From the NCBI GenBank assembly GCA_000431775.1, contig FR888168.1:1-29678 (forward strand): 29,678 nt of DNA, given 5' to 3'. Shown here in pieces: positions 1-7,800 of this stretch. The notes below the pieces were generated by a model. The model was not told the DNA's origin and made no database searches. It worked only from the letters and a program-made list of their open reading frames with translations. Positions within the stretch are counted from its first letter, which is position 1. Each line of letters begins with the position of its first letter. The stretch comes from Clostridium sp. CAG:413. Lineage in GTDB: Bacteria > Bacillota > Clostridia > Oscillospirales > Acutalibacteraceae. The position numbers and the translations under genes were made by a program.

Positions 1-126
1 TTTCAGTTGTTCGGTCACGCCGTTTCGCTTCGCCAGCGACCGCATGATCAGCTCCATGCGGTTTTGTGCCGCTTCGTCAATCTCGGCGCAATACTGTCTT
101 ACGTACACCCAGCTATAGCACTTCCG
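1..126 (-). pseudogene. TnpV-like transposon protein fragment
   Basis: A minus-strand frame is open from the window edge to a TAG at 127-129. It reads WVYVRQYCAEIDEAAQNRME and then LIMRSLAKRNGVTEQLK. The pattern 'EID.AA...M......A...GVTEQLK' is what I remember of the C-terminal half of TnpV, a small protein carried by Clostridia transposons. No start codon or N-terminal half is present, and the next promoter (130-158) begins immediately beside it. It is therefore a truncated remnant whose C-terminus continues outside the window. The assignment is from memory of the family and is moderately sure. Confidence 0.55.
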
Positions 127-129
127 CTA

Positions 130-158
130 TTGATATTGTCAAAAAGCTGTGGTATAAT
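130..158 (+). promoter_or_regulatory. Sigma-A promoter of the DUF1858-trmK-nif3-rqcH operon
   Basis: TTGATA (130-135) and TATAAT (153-158) are separated by 17 bp. A TGG just before the -10 also makes it an extended -10. Transcription should start near 165, leaving a leader of about 45 nt that carries an AAAGGA-type ribosome site before the ATG at 211. Confidence 0.75.
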
Positions 159-210
159 GATACTGTGGATCAAGATCCGCACATCGCAAAAACGAAAGGA
201 AGCATTTACC

Positions 211-417
211 ATGAAAGAGATCACAAAAGATATGAAGATAGGCGAGCTCCTTGACGCCGACCGCACCCTTGCGCCCTATTTCATCGAGATGGGTATGCAC
301 TGCCTCGGCTGCCCCTCCGCAAGGAACGAGACAGTCGCTCAGGCATGCATGGTCCACGGCGTTAACGCGGACGAGCTTGTCGCAAAGCTCAACGCTCACA
401 TAGCCGAGAATGCTTGA
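211..417 (+). CDS. DUF1858 / hybrid-cluster-protein-associated redox disulfide domain protein
   Basis: This 68-residue protein consists of one DUF1858 domain. The family is known as a small disulfide-redox domain, often encoded near or fused to hybrid cluster proteins. The pattern 'MGMHCLGCPSARNETVAQAC' is the family hallmark, with two cysteines in CLGC that can form a disulfide and a third about 13 residues later. The start at 211 follows GAAAGGA at good spacing. The frame is open further upstream, but that part precedes the predicted transcript start and has no ribosome site. The gene overlaps trmK by 8 bp, so it is co-translated as the first gene of a four-gene operon. Its substrate is unknown. 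Confidence 0.85.
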   Translation: MKEITKDMKIGELLDADRTLAPYFIEMGMHCLGCPSARNETVAQACMVHGVNADELVAKLNAHIAENA

Positions 418-1093
418 TCTGTCGCCGAGAATGGCGATGGCGGCGCGGATGGTGCGCCCGGGCAGCGTTGCCGCCGATATCGGCACCGACCACGCCTATC
501 TGCCCTCTTCACTGATATTAAACGGAATTTGCCCACGGGCTCTTGCGTGCGACCTACGCAAGGGTCCGCTTTCCAATGCCGCCAAAACGGTTGCCGCCTA
601 CGGGCTTGAGGGCAAGATAACCCTGCGCCTCTCAGACGGATTTGACGAGATAGAGCCGTTTGAAGCCGACGATCTCATCATCTGCGGCATGGGCGGCACG
701 CTGATGACGGAGCTTGTTTCAAGAGCTTATTGGCTCAAGGATCCCGCCAAAAGGCTTATACTTCAGCCGCAGTCGCATGCCGAGGATATCCGCAGCTACC
801 TGATACATAACGGCTTCAAGATTTTGTATGAGGACGCCTGCACGGATTCGGGCAAGCTCTATTGCGCCATGGCGGTCGAATTCACGGGCGAGGAGCAGGA
901 GTTCTCCGCCGCCTACCCCTACACGGGCGAGCTGCCGAAATGCAGCAAACCCGAGGCAAAGGAATATCTGATCAAAATCAAAGACCACCTTGCCAAAAAA
1001 TATGAGGCTCAGCAAGATTTCGGCTCGGCGCATGTAGCCGAGAGGCTGAAGCTGATAATCGACGAAACGGAGGCGCTGATAGATGAGATGTAA
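410..1093 (+). CDS. trmK: tRNA (adenine(22)-N1)-methyltransferase TrmK
   Basis: TrmK uses S-adenosylmethionine to methylate N1 of A22 in tRNAs of Gram-positive bacteria and acts in the cytoplasm. The 227-residue length is normal. The N-terminal half is a Rossmann methyltransferase domain, with the SAM-binding loop 'VAADIGTDHAYLP' at residues 20-32 and 'IICGMGGTLM' as the later catalytic-site strand. The C-terminal region is charged and helical, as in the family. The ATG overlaps the upstream stop by 8 bp, and its own stop overlaps the next gene by 11 bp. TrmK next to a Nif3-like gene is a recurrent arrangement in Firmicutes, which supports both calls. Confidence 0.92.
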   Translation: MLDLSPRMAMAARMVRPGSVAADIGTDHAYLPSSLILNGICPRALACDLRKGPLSNAAKTVAAYGLEGKITLRLSDGFDEIEPFEADDLIICGMGGTLMTELVSRAYWLKDPAKRLILQPQSHAEDIRSYLIHNGFKILYEDACTDSGKLYCAMAVEFTGEEQEFSAAYPYTGELPKCSKPEAKEYLIKIKDHLAKKYEAQQDFGSAHVAERLKLIIDETEALIDEM

Positions 1094-1844
1094 GACCGCG
1101 GGCGAACTATATGATGTCATTGACCGCATTGCGCCGTTCTCAACACAATGCGAGTGGGATAACAGCGGCCTGCTCGTCGGCAGCGCCGACAGCAAGATAA
1201 ACCGTATCGGAGTCGTGCTCGACATCACCGTTGAGGCGATAGAGAAGGCTCGTTCGCTCGGCATTGACACGATAGTCGCGCATCATCCCGTTATATTCAG
1301 ACCGATAAGCAATATTCCCGTCGACTCGCCTGCCTATCTGCTCGTCAAATACGGCATGACCGCCGTCTGCTCCCACACTCCGCTTGACAAATCCATCGGC
1401 GGGGTCAACGACGCGCTCGCCTCAAAGCTCGGCTTCACCGACGCCGCTCCCCTCTTTTCAGACGGGGATGAAGCGATGGTCAGAGCCGCCGAGATACCCG
1501 AGACGGACGCCGTATCGCTCGCAAAATACACCGCTCATAGGCTCGGCACGACCGTTGCACTTGCCGACGGCGGTAACAGGATAAGGAAAGTCGCATTTTG
1601 CGGCGGAGCAGCCAGAGATTTCATAAACGCCTCTATCGACGCGGGCTGCGACGCATATATCACGGGCGAGATAAAGCACAACGAATTTATCGAGTCCAAG
1701 GAGCGTGGCTACACGGTTATCGAAGCGGGTCATTTTGCAACGGAGAACCCCGTTGTTGAAGCTCTCGCGGCAAGGCTGCGCGAAGAAATCGAAAACGAGA
1801 TCATTGTTATCGGGCAGGAAGCGCCCGAGAAATATATAAAATAA
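1083..1844 (+). CDS. Nif3-like dinuclear metal center protein (GTP cyclohydrolase I type 2 / YqfO family)
   Basis: This 253-residue protein has the Nif3/DUF34 fold, which forms hexameric rings holding a two-metal site. Visible ligands are D47 in 'VVLDITV', H67-H68 in 'VAHHPVIF', D102 in 'SHTPLDKSIGGVND', and the C-terminal 'EAGHFATENP' His and Glu. It lacks the PII-like insertion of the longer Bacillus YqfO type, so it is the short E. coli YbgI-like form. The biochemical role of the family is unsettled; the GTP cyclohydrolase name is inherited annotation. It overlaps trmK by 11 bp, and the next gene starts 12 bp after its stop. Confidence 0.9.
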   Translation: MRCKTAGELYDVIDRIAPFSTQCEWDNSGLLVGSADSKINRIGVVLDITVEAIEKARSLGIDTIVAHHPVIFRPISNIPVDSPAYLLVKYGMTAVCSHTPLDKSIGGVNDALASKLGFTDAAPLFSDGDEAMVRAAEIPETDAVSLAKYTAHRLGTTVALADGGNRIRKVAFCGGAARDFINASIDAGCDAYITGEIKHNEFIESKERGYTVIEAGHFATENPVVEALAARLREEIENEIIVIGQEAPEKYIK

Positions 1845-1856
1845 GAGGAAAAAATA

Positions 1857-3614
1857 ATGCCCCTTGACGGAATGACGCTCTCGCTGCTGCGGCGGGAGCT
1901 TTACCCTTGTATCGTAGGCAGCAGAATAGAGAAAGTACATCAGCCTTCCAAAGACGAGCTGGTGTTTCATCTGCGTACCCGTGAGGGCGCATATAAGCTG
2001 CTCATATCCGCCTCGGCAAACAGCCCGAGACTTCATCTAATAAGCGGTGCGCCGGAGAATCCGTCCACGCCGCCGATGCTTTGTATGCTGCTCAGGAAGC
2101 ACCTGACAGGCGCAGTCATCACCGATATACGCCAGCTCGGGCTTGACCGTGTGGTATTCATCGACCTTGCCGGCACAAATGAAATAGGCGACGCCGTGAC
2201 CTTCACATTATGCGTTGAGATCATGGCGAAGCACAGCAATATCATCCTTGTCGGCTCGGACGGGATCATTCTTGATGCTGTAAAGCGGATTGACTTTACG
2301 CAGTCGTCGGTGCGCCAGATCCTGCCCGGATTCAAGTACGAGCTGCCGCCGAAGCAGGACAAATCAAACATCACCGAATGCGATATCAAAACAGTCGTTG
2401 ATCAGATAAAAATGCGCAGCGGCAAGCGGCTCTCCTCCGCCGTGCTTGACACGGTGGAAGGTGCTTCTCCGTTGATATCACGGGAAATCGCGGCATTTGC
2501 CTGTGGAGGAGACACCGCCGTTGACGAGCTGACCCCTATAGCCCTGCAAAGGCTCGAAGCAAAGCTCGGAGAGATAAAAGAAATGCTGCTCGGCGAGGGT
2601 GCTGAGCCTACAATGCTGCTGCGTGACGGTGTAAAGCCTTACGACTTTACATTTATGGATATCACGCAATACGGCTTTGCGGTCACGCCGAAACGTTTCG
2701 GCTCTTTTTCGGAATTGCTCGACGATTTTTATTATGAAAAAGATCGCTTTGAGCGCACCCGTCAGCGCAGCCAGTCGCTGCTCAAGCTGCTCAGCAACGC
2801 AGCCGCAAGGGCGGCAAGGAAGCTGCAAAGCAGGCAGGCGGAGCTTGACGCCTGCGCCGACAAAGACAGGCTTCGCATCAATGCGGAGCTGATACTCGCA
2901 AACCAGTATCGCCTTGAAAAGGGCGCGCCTTTCTATGACGTTGAGAACTTCTACGGCGAGAATGAGACAGTCAGGATCAAGGCCGACCCCGCTCTCTCCC
3001 CCTCGGCGAACGCCCAAAAATATTTTAAGGAATACCGCAAGGCGAAGAATGCGGAAAAGCTGCTCGGCGAGCTTATCGAGCAAAGCGGGCAGGAGCTTGC
3101 CTACCTTGAAAGCGTTATCGACTCGGTCAACCGCGCCGACGGCTACACGGAGCTTGCGGAGATCCGCGACGAGCTTTACGGTCAGGGATATCTGAAGCGG
3201 GCAAAAAACGACAAGGCAAAAAAAATAAAGCCCCTCGCCCCGCTTGAGTATGTCTCCGACGACGGCTACACCATCCTTGTGGGCAGGAACAATATCCAAA
3301 ACGACATTCTGACCTTTAAGACCGCCGCCAAGGATGATTCGTGGTTTCACACGCAAAAGATCCCCGGCTCCCATGTGGTGGTAGTCGGCAACGGCGATAT
3401 TATCCCCGAGCGCACCTGCCGCCAGGCGGCGATGCTTGCGGCTTATCACAGCAGCGGGCGCGAATCCTCGCAGGTGGCGGTGGATTACACCGAGGTCAGG
3501 GCGCTCAAGAAGCCGACGGGCGCAAAGCCCGGCAAGGTCATATATCACACCTATAATACGATGTGGGTCACGCCGGACAGAGAGACCTGCGAAAGGCTGA
3601 GAAAGAAGAAATAA
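1857..3614 (+). CDS. rqcH: NFACT-family ribosome quality control protein RqcH
   Basis: RqcH is the bacterial homologue of Rqc2/NEMF. It binds stalled 50S subunits carrying peptidyl-tRNA and directs alanine tailing so that aborted peptides are degraded. The 585-residue sequence has the NFACT-N domain at about 1-200, beginning 'MPLDGMTLSLLRRELYP'. Helical and coiled-coil middle segments follow (about 270-430), including the 'ARAARKLQSRQAELDA' stretch. A C-terminal NFACT-R (DUF814) domain lies at about 460-580, with 'GYTILVGRNNIQNDILT' and 'SWFHTQKIPGSHVVV'. The ATG follows AGAGGAAAAAATA. It is the last gene of the operon, before a strong terminator. Older annotation calls such proteins fibronectin-binding (FpbA-like). 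Confidence 0.92.
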   Translation: MPLDGMTLSLLRRELYPCIVGSRIEKVHQPSKDELVFHLRTREGAYKLLISASANSPRLHLISGAPENPSTPPMLCMLLRKHLTGAVITDIRQLGLDRVVFIDLAGTNEIGDAVTFTLCVEIMAKHSNIILVGSDGIILDAVKRIDFTQSSVRQILPGFKYELPPKQDKSNITECDIKTVVDQIKMRSGKRLSSAVLDTVEGASPLISREIAAFACGGDTAVDELTPIALQRLEAKLGEIKEMLLGEGAEPTMLLRDGVKPYDFTFMDITQYGFAVTPKRFGSFSELLDDFYYEKDRFERTRQRSQSLLKLLSNAAARAARKLQSRQAELDACADKDRLRINAELILANQYRLEKGAPFYDVENFYGENETVRIKADPALSPSANAQKYFKEYRKAKNAEKLLGELIEQSGQELAYLESVIDSVNRADGYTELAEIRDELYGQGYLKRAKNDKAKKIKPLAPLEYVSDDGYTILVGRNNIQNDILTFKTAAKDDSWFHTQKIPGSHVVVVGNGDIIPERTCRQAAMLAAYHSSGRESSQVAVDYTEVRALKKPTGAKPGKVIYHTYNTMWVTPDRETCERLRKKK

Positions 3615-3617
3615 AGC

Positions 3618-3660
3618 AAGGCTGCGGAGTTACCGTAACGGTAGCGCCGCAGCCTTTTAA
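3618..3660 (+). terminator. Intrinsic terminator after rqcH
   Basis: A perfect 10-bp stem, AAGGCTGCGG (3618-3627) with CCGCAGCCTT (3647-3656), ends in a short T run. A second perfect hairpin, TACCG-TAA-CGGTA, lies inside the loop, so the element is a nested palindrome. It begins 3 nt after the rqcH stop, and because it is symmetric it may also stop the convergent minus-strand gene. Confidence 0.85.
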
Positions 3661-3661
3661 T

Positions 3662-4216
3662 TTAATGTTTCGCTTTTTTATCTCTGAATCTTATCAGGCC
3701 TATCACTATCGAGATCTCGCAGAGCACCTCGGTGAGGCAGGCGACATAAGAGCTGTTTGCGGCGTTATAAACAAGCCACATGAATGACGAGGGCAATGTC
3801 AGCGCCCTGAGCCGTTGGGTCTTGGGGCTCCAGAGGACGAACGATGCGAGCACCATTGCGCCCATCGGCAAAAGAGAAAAGAGATTTTTATATGTAACTA
3901 TGCTGCTTGCCACAAAAGCAGCCGCAAAGATGATCGGGCAGGCGATTGAATCGACGAATTTTGACTTGCCCCTGAACGAATAGGTCACCGCCCTCGCCAT
4001 GCCGACAAGGTTGCATACCATGCCCTCATATGCGCCGAGCAGGAAATACTGAGTACCGAAGAGCAGACCGCTCATTGCCTGAATGACCACTATCCTGCGA
4101 TGCGTTCGCTGCTGAAACGACGCAAGCAGGAGCGCCGCCGCAACAACGCTGATGATCTGAGATGCGACAAACGCCGCGCCCTTCTCCGCTATGAAATTTG
4201 CCGCCGTTTCTAACAT
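3662..4216 (-). CDS. YgjV-like multi-pass membrane protein
   Basis: This 184-residue protein has about five hydrophobic segments. Runs such as 'SVVAAALLLASFQQ', 'MSGLLFGTQYFLLGAY' and 'IIFAAAFVASSIVTY' match the Imp-YgjV membrane family, whose function is not known. The pattern 'FGTQYFLLGAYEGM.CNLVGMARA' is typical. I place the start at the ATG at 4216 because GGGAGA lies 6 nt upstream. An upstream in-frame ATG adds 20 polar residues and has no ribosome site. The gene converges on rqcH and is monocistronic as far as can be seen. Confidence 0.75.
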   Translation of the reverse strand: MLETAANFIAEKGAAFVASQIISVVAAALLLASFQQRTHRRIVVIQAMSGLLFGTQYFLLGAYEGMVCNLVGMARAVTYSFRGKSKFVDSIACPIIFAAAFVASSIVTYKNLFSLLPMGAMVLASFVLWSPKTQRLRALTLPSSFMWLVYNAANSSYVACLTEVLCEISIVIGLIRFRDKKAKH

Positions 4217-4290
4217 AAATGCTCTCCCTTTCGCCTTATCCTGTGGTATTCTATCATAAGGAGAGCGGCATTTCAACAGTTAAATTGCAC

Positions 4291-4320
4291 AAAGCCGCCG
4301 CATCCGAGGACACGGCGGCA
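4291..4320 (-). terminator. Terminator-like hairpin after the PepSY lipoprotein gene
   Basis: GCCGCCG (4294-4300) pairs with CGGCGGC (4313-4319) around a 12-nt loop. On the minus strand it is followed by TTTGTG, a weak T run. It lies about 8 bp past the lipoprotein stop, in the right place for the end of the PepSY transcript. Confidence 0.6.
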
Positions 4321-4326
4321 GTTATT

Positions 4327-5199
4327 TTAATCTCTGTCTTTTTCCGAGGCGATTATTGCGCCCGTTTTGGCGTTTATCTCATATTCATACTCAAATCCGC
4401 CGCTGACGAATTCAACATCGTAATGAGCTATCGTGCCGTCGGAGTCAAGCTCGGTCTTTAGTTTGCGAACCTCCGATTTTGCGAGCCCCGCATTATCAAG
4501 GGCTATCCGCTCAGCTTTCGCCGAGCCGATGAAGTCGCCGCCGTCAGCCGCAGAGGAAGCGCCCGCGCGCTCGACCTCATACTCCATGACCTTGCCGCCG
4601 ACCGCCTCTATCTCATAATCATATTCGCTGCCGCCGCTGATGAATTCAATGTCATAGTGCGGCTTGATATCGTTGCCGTCAAACTTCGCTTTGACAAATT
4701 TGACATTATCGGCGCTGAGCTTTGCGTGAGCGAGGGCGGCAGCCTTTGCGTCGTCAACGCTGATGTATCCGCCCGTAGCGGTGCTGCTCGGCTTGCTCGG
4801 CTCGGCCTTTGTCTCGGTGGCGGAAGTGACTCCGCTTTTCACTTCACGCTCGTGCTTCAAGATCTTGCCGTCGGAGACGAGTATTTCATAGTCAAATTTC
4901 TCCGCCATTCCGTCAACGGTCACGGAGAATTCGATATCGTAGTGCGGCGTATCGTCGGGGTCGAGCTTCGCCTTTGAGAATACGGCGTTTTCGCGCTCAA
5001 CACCTGCATCCGCAAGCACCGCGTCAATGGCTTCGTCAAGCGTCAGCTCATTTTTGGCGACGGTGATGCTCGCCTGCGCTTTATCGGCGCTCGGTGTTTT
5101 CTCGACCGTCGAGCCGCCGGAGCAGGCGGCAAGCAGAGCCGTCACGGCGCAGATAAGCGCCACGGCTGCCAGCCTTGAAATTCTGATGATCTTCTTCAT
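4327..5199 (-). CDS. Lipoprotein with three PepSY-like domains
   Basis: This 290-residue secreted lipoprotein has a basic N-terminus, a hydrophobic core and the lipobox LAAC, with lipidation expected on C26. Three PepSY-type modules follow at about 47-117, 145-215 and 222-290. Each has an acidic helix ('TLDEAIDAVLADAGV', 'SVDDAKAAALAHAKL', 'SAKAERIALDNAGL') and then a strand pair ending in 'YDYEI...GK' or 'YEYEI...GA'. PepSY modules are thought to bind or inhibit extracytoplasmic proteases or to act in sensing. The start at 5199 is chosen over the ATG at 5208 because AGAAGG lies 9 nt upstream of it. Only 25 bp separate it from the upstream PepSY gene, so the two share a transcript. Confidence 0.85.
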   Translation of the reverse strand: MKKIIRISRLAAVALICAVTALLAACSGGSTVEKTPSADKAQASITVAKNELTLDEAIDAVLADAGVERENAVFSKAKLDPDDTPHYDIEFSVTVDGMAEKFDYEILVSDGKILKHEREVKSGVTSATETKAEPSKPSSTATGGYISVDDAKAAALAHAKLSADNVKFVKAKFDGNDIKPHYDIEFISGGSEYDYEIEAVGGKVMEYEVERAGASSAADGGDFIGSAKAERIALDNAGLAKSEVRKLKTELDSDGTIAHYDVEFVSGGFEYEYEINAKTGAIIASEKDRD

Positions 5200-5224
5200 C
5201 TTCGTCATCCTTCTACAGTCAGAT

Positions 5225-6031
5225 TTATCCGAATATCGCTGCAAAGAAATCCTTGATCCAGCGCACGAGCACGCTGAGGCTGAAATGGTGCTCGACAGGC
5301 TCCCTGTCAAAGTCAACTATCTTGCCGTTTGCTGCGTTCACGGTGTAATCATACTCGGTATTGCCCGCAACGAACTCGATATCATATTCATATGCGCCGT
5401 CGTCGTAATCAAGCTCGACCTTGGTGAAGCGTGCTTCGCTCTCGGCAACGCCCGCATGCCCAAGAGCAATTGCTTTGGCTTCGTCTTTGGTGATGATGTC
5501 GGTGGGAACGGTGACGGGAGTTTTATTCTCGGTCTCAAACTTGATTATCCTGCCGTCGGCAGCCGCCACGGTGTAGTCATACTCGGTGTTGTTTGCGGTG
5601 AATTCAACTTCATATTCATATGCGCCGTCGTCATAATCAAGCTCGACCTTGGTGAAGCGTGCTTCGCTCTCGGCAACGCCCGCATGCCCAAGAGCAATTG
5701 CTTTGGCTTCGTCTTTGGTGATGATGTCGGTGGGTGCCGCAGGCTCCTTGCCGTCGATGTCGAATTCGATTATCCTGCCGTCGGCGGCCGCAATGGTGTA
5801 GTCATACTCAACTCTGCCGACAAAGAATTCGATATCATACTCAAATATGCCGTCGTCGAAATCGAGCTTCGCCTTGGTGAAGCGGACTTCGTTCTCGGTA
5901 AACCCGGCATGATCAAGGGCGATCTGCTTCGCCTGAGCCTTGTTGATGCGGCCAGAGGGGGCGGCAAAGGCGGTGGCGGAGAAGGTGAATACGGTGGCAA
6001 GTGCGAGGACTATCGCTATTATTTTTTTCAT
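5225..6031 (-). CDS. Secreted protein with three tandem PepSY domains and an aromatic C-terminal tail
   Basis: This 268-residue protein has a clear signal peptide ('MKKIIAIVLALATVFTFSAT', cleavage probably after AFA at about 23). Three PepSY domains of about 76 residues follow. The second and third are nearly identical at protein and DNA level ('DEAKAIALGHAGVAESEARF'), so one arose by recent internal duplication. The last 20 residues, starting 'HHFSLSVLVRW' and ending 'FFAAIFG', form a separate aromatic amphipathic tail outside the PepSY fold. AAGGAAG precedes the ATG. A kinase with a PepSY sensor lies just upstream, and repeats shared with the regulator promoter precede this gene. It is probably made under control of that system and may be its ligand or output. 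Confidence 0.85.
   Translation of the reverse strand: MKKIIAIVLALATVFTFSATAFAAPSGRINKAQAKQIALDHAGFTENEVRFTKAKLDFDDGIFEYDIEFFVGRVEYDYTIAAADGRIIEFDIDGKEPAAPTDIITKDEAKAIALGHAGVAESEARFTKVELDYDDGAYEYEVEFTANNTEYDYTVAAADGRIIKFETENKTPVTVPTDIITKDEAKAIALGHAGVAESEARFTKVELDYDDGAYEYDIEFVAGNTEYDYTVNAANGKIVDFDREPVEHHFSLSVLVRWIKDFFAAIFG
5383..5506. repeat. Internal 124-bp near-identical repeat, copy 1 (PepSY domain 3)
   Basis: This 124-bp stretch matches 5611-5734 with one visible difference (G versus A at 5407/5635). The offset of 228 bp equals 76 codons, so the frame is kept. Identity falls off on both sides. This indicates a recent domain duplication or gene conversion within the secreted PepSY gene. Confidence 0.9.
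5611..5734. repeat. Internal 124-bp near-identical repeat, copy 2 (PepSY domain 2)
   Basis: This is the partner of 5383-5506. About 20 identical bases from the same element (the part encoding AGVAESE) also recur in the histidine kinase gene near 7352-7371, so the sequence family extends across the locus. Confidence 0.9.
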
Positions 6032-6083
6032 GTCGGTCTTCCTTTCTGTTTTTGTTTTGATTTATTTGTTTGACCTTGGCTAT

Positions 6084-6120
6084 ATCATAACCGCCTAAAA
6101 TTAAAGAAAGATTAGAATTC
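6084..6120 (-). promoter_or_regulatory. Putative regulator-activated promoter of the PepSY operon
   Basis: On the minus strand a TATGAT -10 lies at 6084-6089. The -35 position (6107-6112) is poor, reading ATCTTT. Two 11-bp repeats, ATTAAAGAAAG and ATTAGAATTC in plus-strand reading (6100-6120), cover that position. Near-identical repeats lie upstream of the response regulator gene. A weak -35 replaced by tandem half-sites is the usual layout of an OmpR-family activated promoter. This is an inference from sequence only. Confidence 0.5.
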
Positions 6121-6139
6121 ATTAAGTTTTTGAAATTTT

Positions 6140-6177
6140 TCAAAAAATTTTCGAGCGCCCTTACGAGCGCCCGAATT
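6140..6177 (-). terminator. Intrinsic terminator after the histidine kinase
   Basis: The stem arms are 6150-6160 and 6165-6175: eleven pairs including two G-U pairs, closed by a GUAA tetraloop in the minus-strand RNA. An AAAA and then TTTTTT follow on the minus strand. It separates the regulator-kinase transcript from the PepSY operon, so the latter needs its own promoter. Confidence 0.75.
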
Positions 6178-6203
6178 CTTTATAAATTACATTATATTAT
6201 ATA

Positions 6204-7799
6204 TCATTTATCGAGCGGCAGCGTTACCGTGAAGGTCGAGCCATCGTCGAGGCGGGATTCAACGCCGACCGAGCCGGAGTGAAGCAGGGCGATCTGCCTG
6301 ACGAGTGCAAGCCCGAGGCCGAATCCGTCGCTGCTTCTTGAAGGATCCGCACGGTAGAATCTATCCCAAATCTTAGGTATATCCTCCTGCGCTATGCCTA
6401 TGCCGTCGTCGCTGACCTTGATCTCGGCGTTGTCACCAACACGGGTGACAGTCACTTCGATCTTGCCGCCCTCCCTGCCGTAGCGCACGGCATTTGAGAG
6501 CAGATTGTCGAGCAATCGACCTATGAGCGCACGATCGGCGAGCACCGAAAGCCCGTTCCCCGCCGTGCAGGTGAGCGATATCCCCTTGTCGGTCACGAAT
6601 CCGTCGCAGATATCCCGCACCGTTTCACCGATATCGAGCCGTTCGAGCTTCAGCCTGCCCCTGCCCTGCTCCGCCCGCGAGACCGCAAGCAGCGCATCGA
6701 CAAGCTGCGCCATTTTATCGCCCTGCTTGCTGACGGATTCCAGTGCTTCAAGCCTGTCGGCTTCATCGGCATTGGCTCCGAGAGCATATTCGCACTCGGC
6801 CTTGATCACTGCAAGCGGAGTTCTAAGCTCGTGGGACGCGTCGGAGGTGAAGCGCTTCTCGCTCTCAAACGAGCTTTCAAGGCGTTCGAGCATATCGTTA
6901 AAGGTGCGGACAAGGTCGGTTATCTCGGCAGAGCCGTCCGGAACCTTTATCCTCTTTGAGAGATCGCTGCCCGAGCTTATCGCCCGTGCGGAGTCCGTTA
7001 TCTCCTTAACCGGGCGGATGGTGCGCCGAGCGAGCAGATAAGCGCCGACAGCCGAGAGAATAAGGAAAAGCGGCAAAATGTAAAATATAATGCTGATGAC
7101 CGTGCCGAATGCGCTTTCGGCTGCGCCCGCGGGGTAAACGCCCCTTATCCAGACCGGCGGATAAAGCGGCTCGTCGCAGGTGAATTGAACCGCGAACACC
7201 TGCCTGTCGCTGTAGGCGGGCAGCTCAACGCTGATTATCTTTGCTTTATCCGCCGATACCCCCGCATGGGCAAGGGCTATCGCCACGGCCTCGTCGCTGC
7301 TCACTCCGCCGTCAAAACGGGTCGGGCGGTAAGGCTGAGCTTCGAGCGCCTCGCTCTCGGCAACGCCCGCCTCATACTTGATTATCTGACCCGATATGAC
7401 GTCGATCTCGTATTCGTATTTGATGAAGTCAAGACGGGTGTCATATATATAGTATTCGCTGTCGCCCGAGTGCATCTTGCGCAGCTTGCCCGCCGAAAGC
7501 TCGGCATCCGAAAGCAGATCGGAGGGAGTTTCGCCGCCGATGCGTTCAAGCTCCGACGAATAAACGTCGCAGTAGACCCCACCCGCATAGTAGGCGAAGT
7601 CGTCCTCTATCTCCAGCACTCCGCTTTTATACTCGACCTCGTCGACATTTCTCTCGACCGCTTTTATAAGCTCCTGCTGAGTGCGCGTATCGGCAACGCT
7701 GCGGCTCATCAGCAGCATCCCCGCAACGCTCACCGCAGCCACGGCGGCGATAAGCAGCGTAGTCATTGCGGCGGTCCTGACCTTAAATGACAGCTTCAT
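6204..7799 (-). CDS. Sensor histidine kinase with extracytoplasmic PepSY region
   Basis: This 531-residue membrane kinase should phosphorylate the regulator encoded just upstream. In order: TM1 at about 10-31, an external region 32-231, TM2 at about 232-257, HAMP 258-310, the HisKA dimerisation domain with H323 in 'ASHELRTPLAV', and a HATPase domain with N-box 'NLLSNAVRYG' (433-441), 'DDGIGI' (464-469) and 'GFGLGLA' (492-498). The external region holds a PepSY domain (about 165-207, 'SSDEAVAIALAHAGVSADKA') and, before it, a PepSY-like strand half ('YEYEIDVISGQIIKYE'). The ATG at 7799 is one base after the regulator stop, with GGGAGGA inside the regulator end. The signal is probably a protease, peptide or PepSY partner outside the membrane. 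Confidence 0.92.
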   Translation of the reverse strand: MKLSFKVRTAAMTTLLIAAVAAVSVAGMLLMSRSVADTRTQQELIKAVERNVDEVEYKSGVLEIEDDFAYYAGGVYCDVYSSELERIGGETPSDLLSDAELSAGKLRKMHSGDSEYYIYDTRLDFIKYEYEIDVISGQIIKYEAGVAESEALEAQPYRPTRFDGGVSSDEAVAIALAHAGVSADKAKIISVELPAYSDRQVFAVQFTCDEPLYPPVWIRGVYPAGAAESAFGTVISIIFYILPLFLILSAVGAYLLARRTIRPVKEITDSARAISSGSDLSKRIKVPDGSAEITDLVRTFNDMLERLESSFESEKRFTSDASHELRTPLAVIKAECEYALGANADEADRLEALESVSKQGDKMAQLVDALLAVSRAEQGRGRLKLERLDIGETVRDICDGFVTDKGISLTCTAGNGLSVLADRALIGRLLDNLLSNAVRYGREGGKIEVTVTRVGDNAEIKVSDDGIGIAQEDIPKIWDRFYRADPSRSSDGFGLGLALVRQIALLHSGSVGVESRLDDGSTFTVTLPLDK

Positions 7800-7800
7800 T

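Noticed and set aside
2478..3548. 356-codon minus-strand open frame within rqcH
   Set aside because: Antisense shadow in GC-rich coding DNA; no family motif and no ribosome site, while the plus strand encodes a full NFACT protein.
5383..5734. Near-identical repeats considered as a second CRISPR-like array
   Set aside because: Only two copies, 124 bp long and in frame within a PepSY gene; this is a protein domain duplication.
5027..6073. Long plus-strand open frame across both PepSY genes
   Set aside because: It is antisense to two genes with signal peptides, ribosome sites and family motifs, and its repeats only mirror the PepSY repeats. It has no ribosome site.
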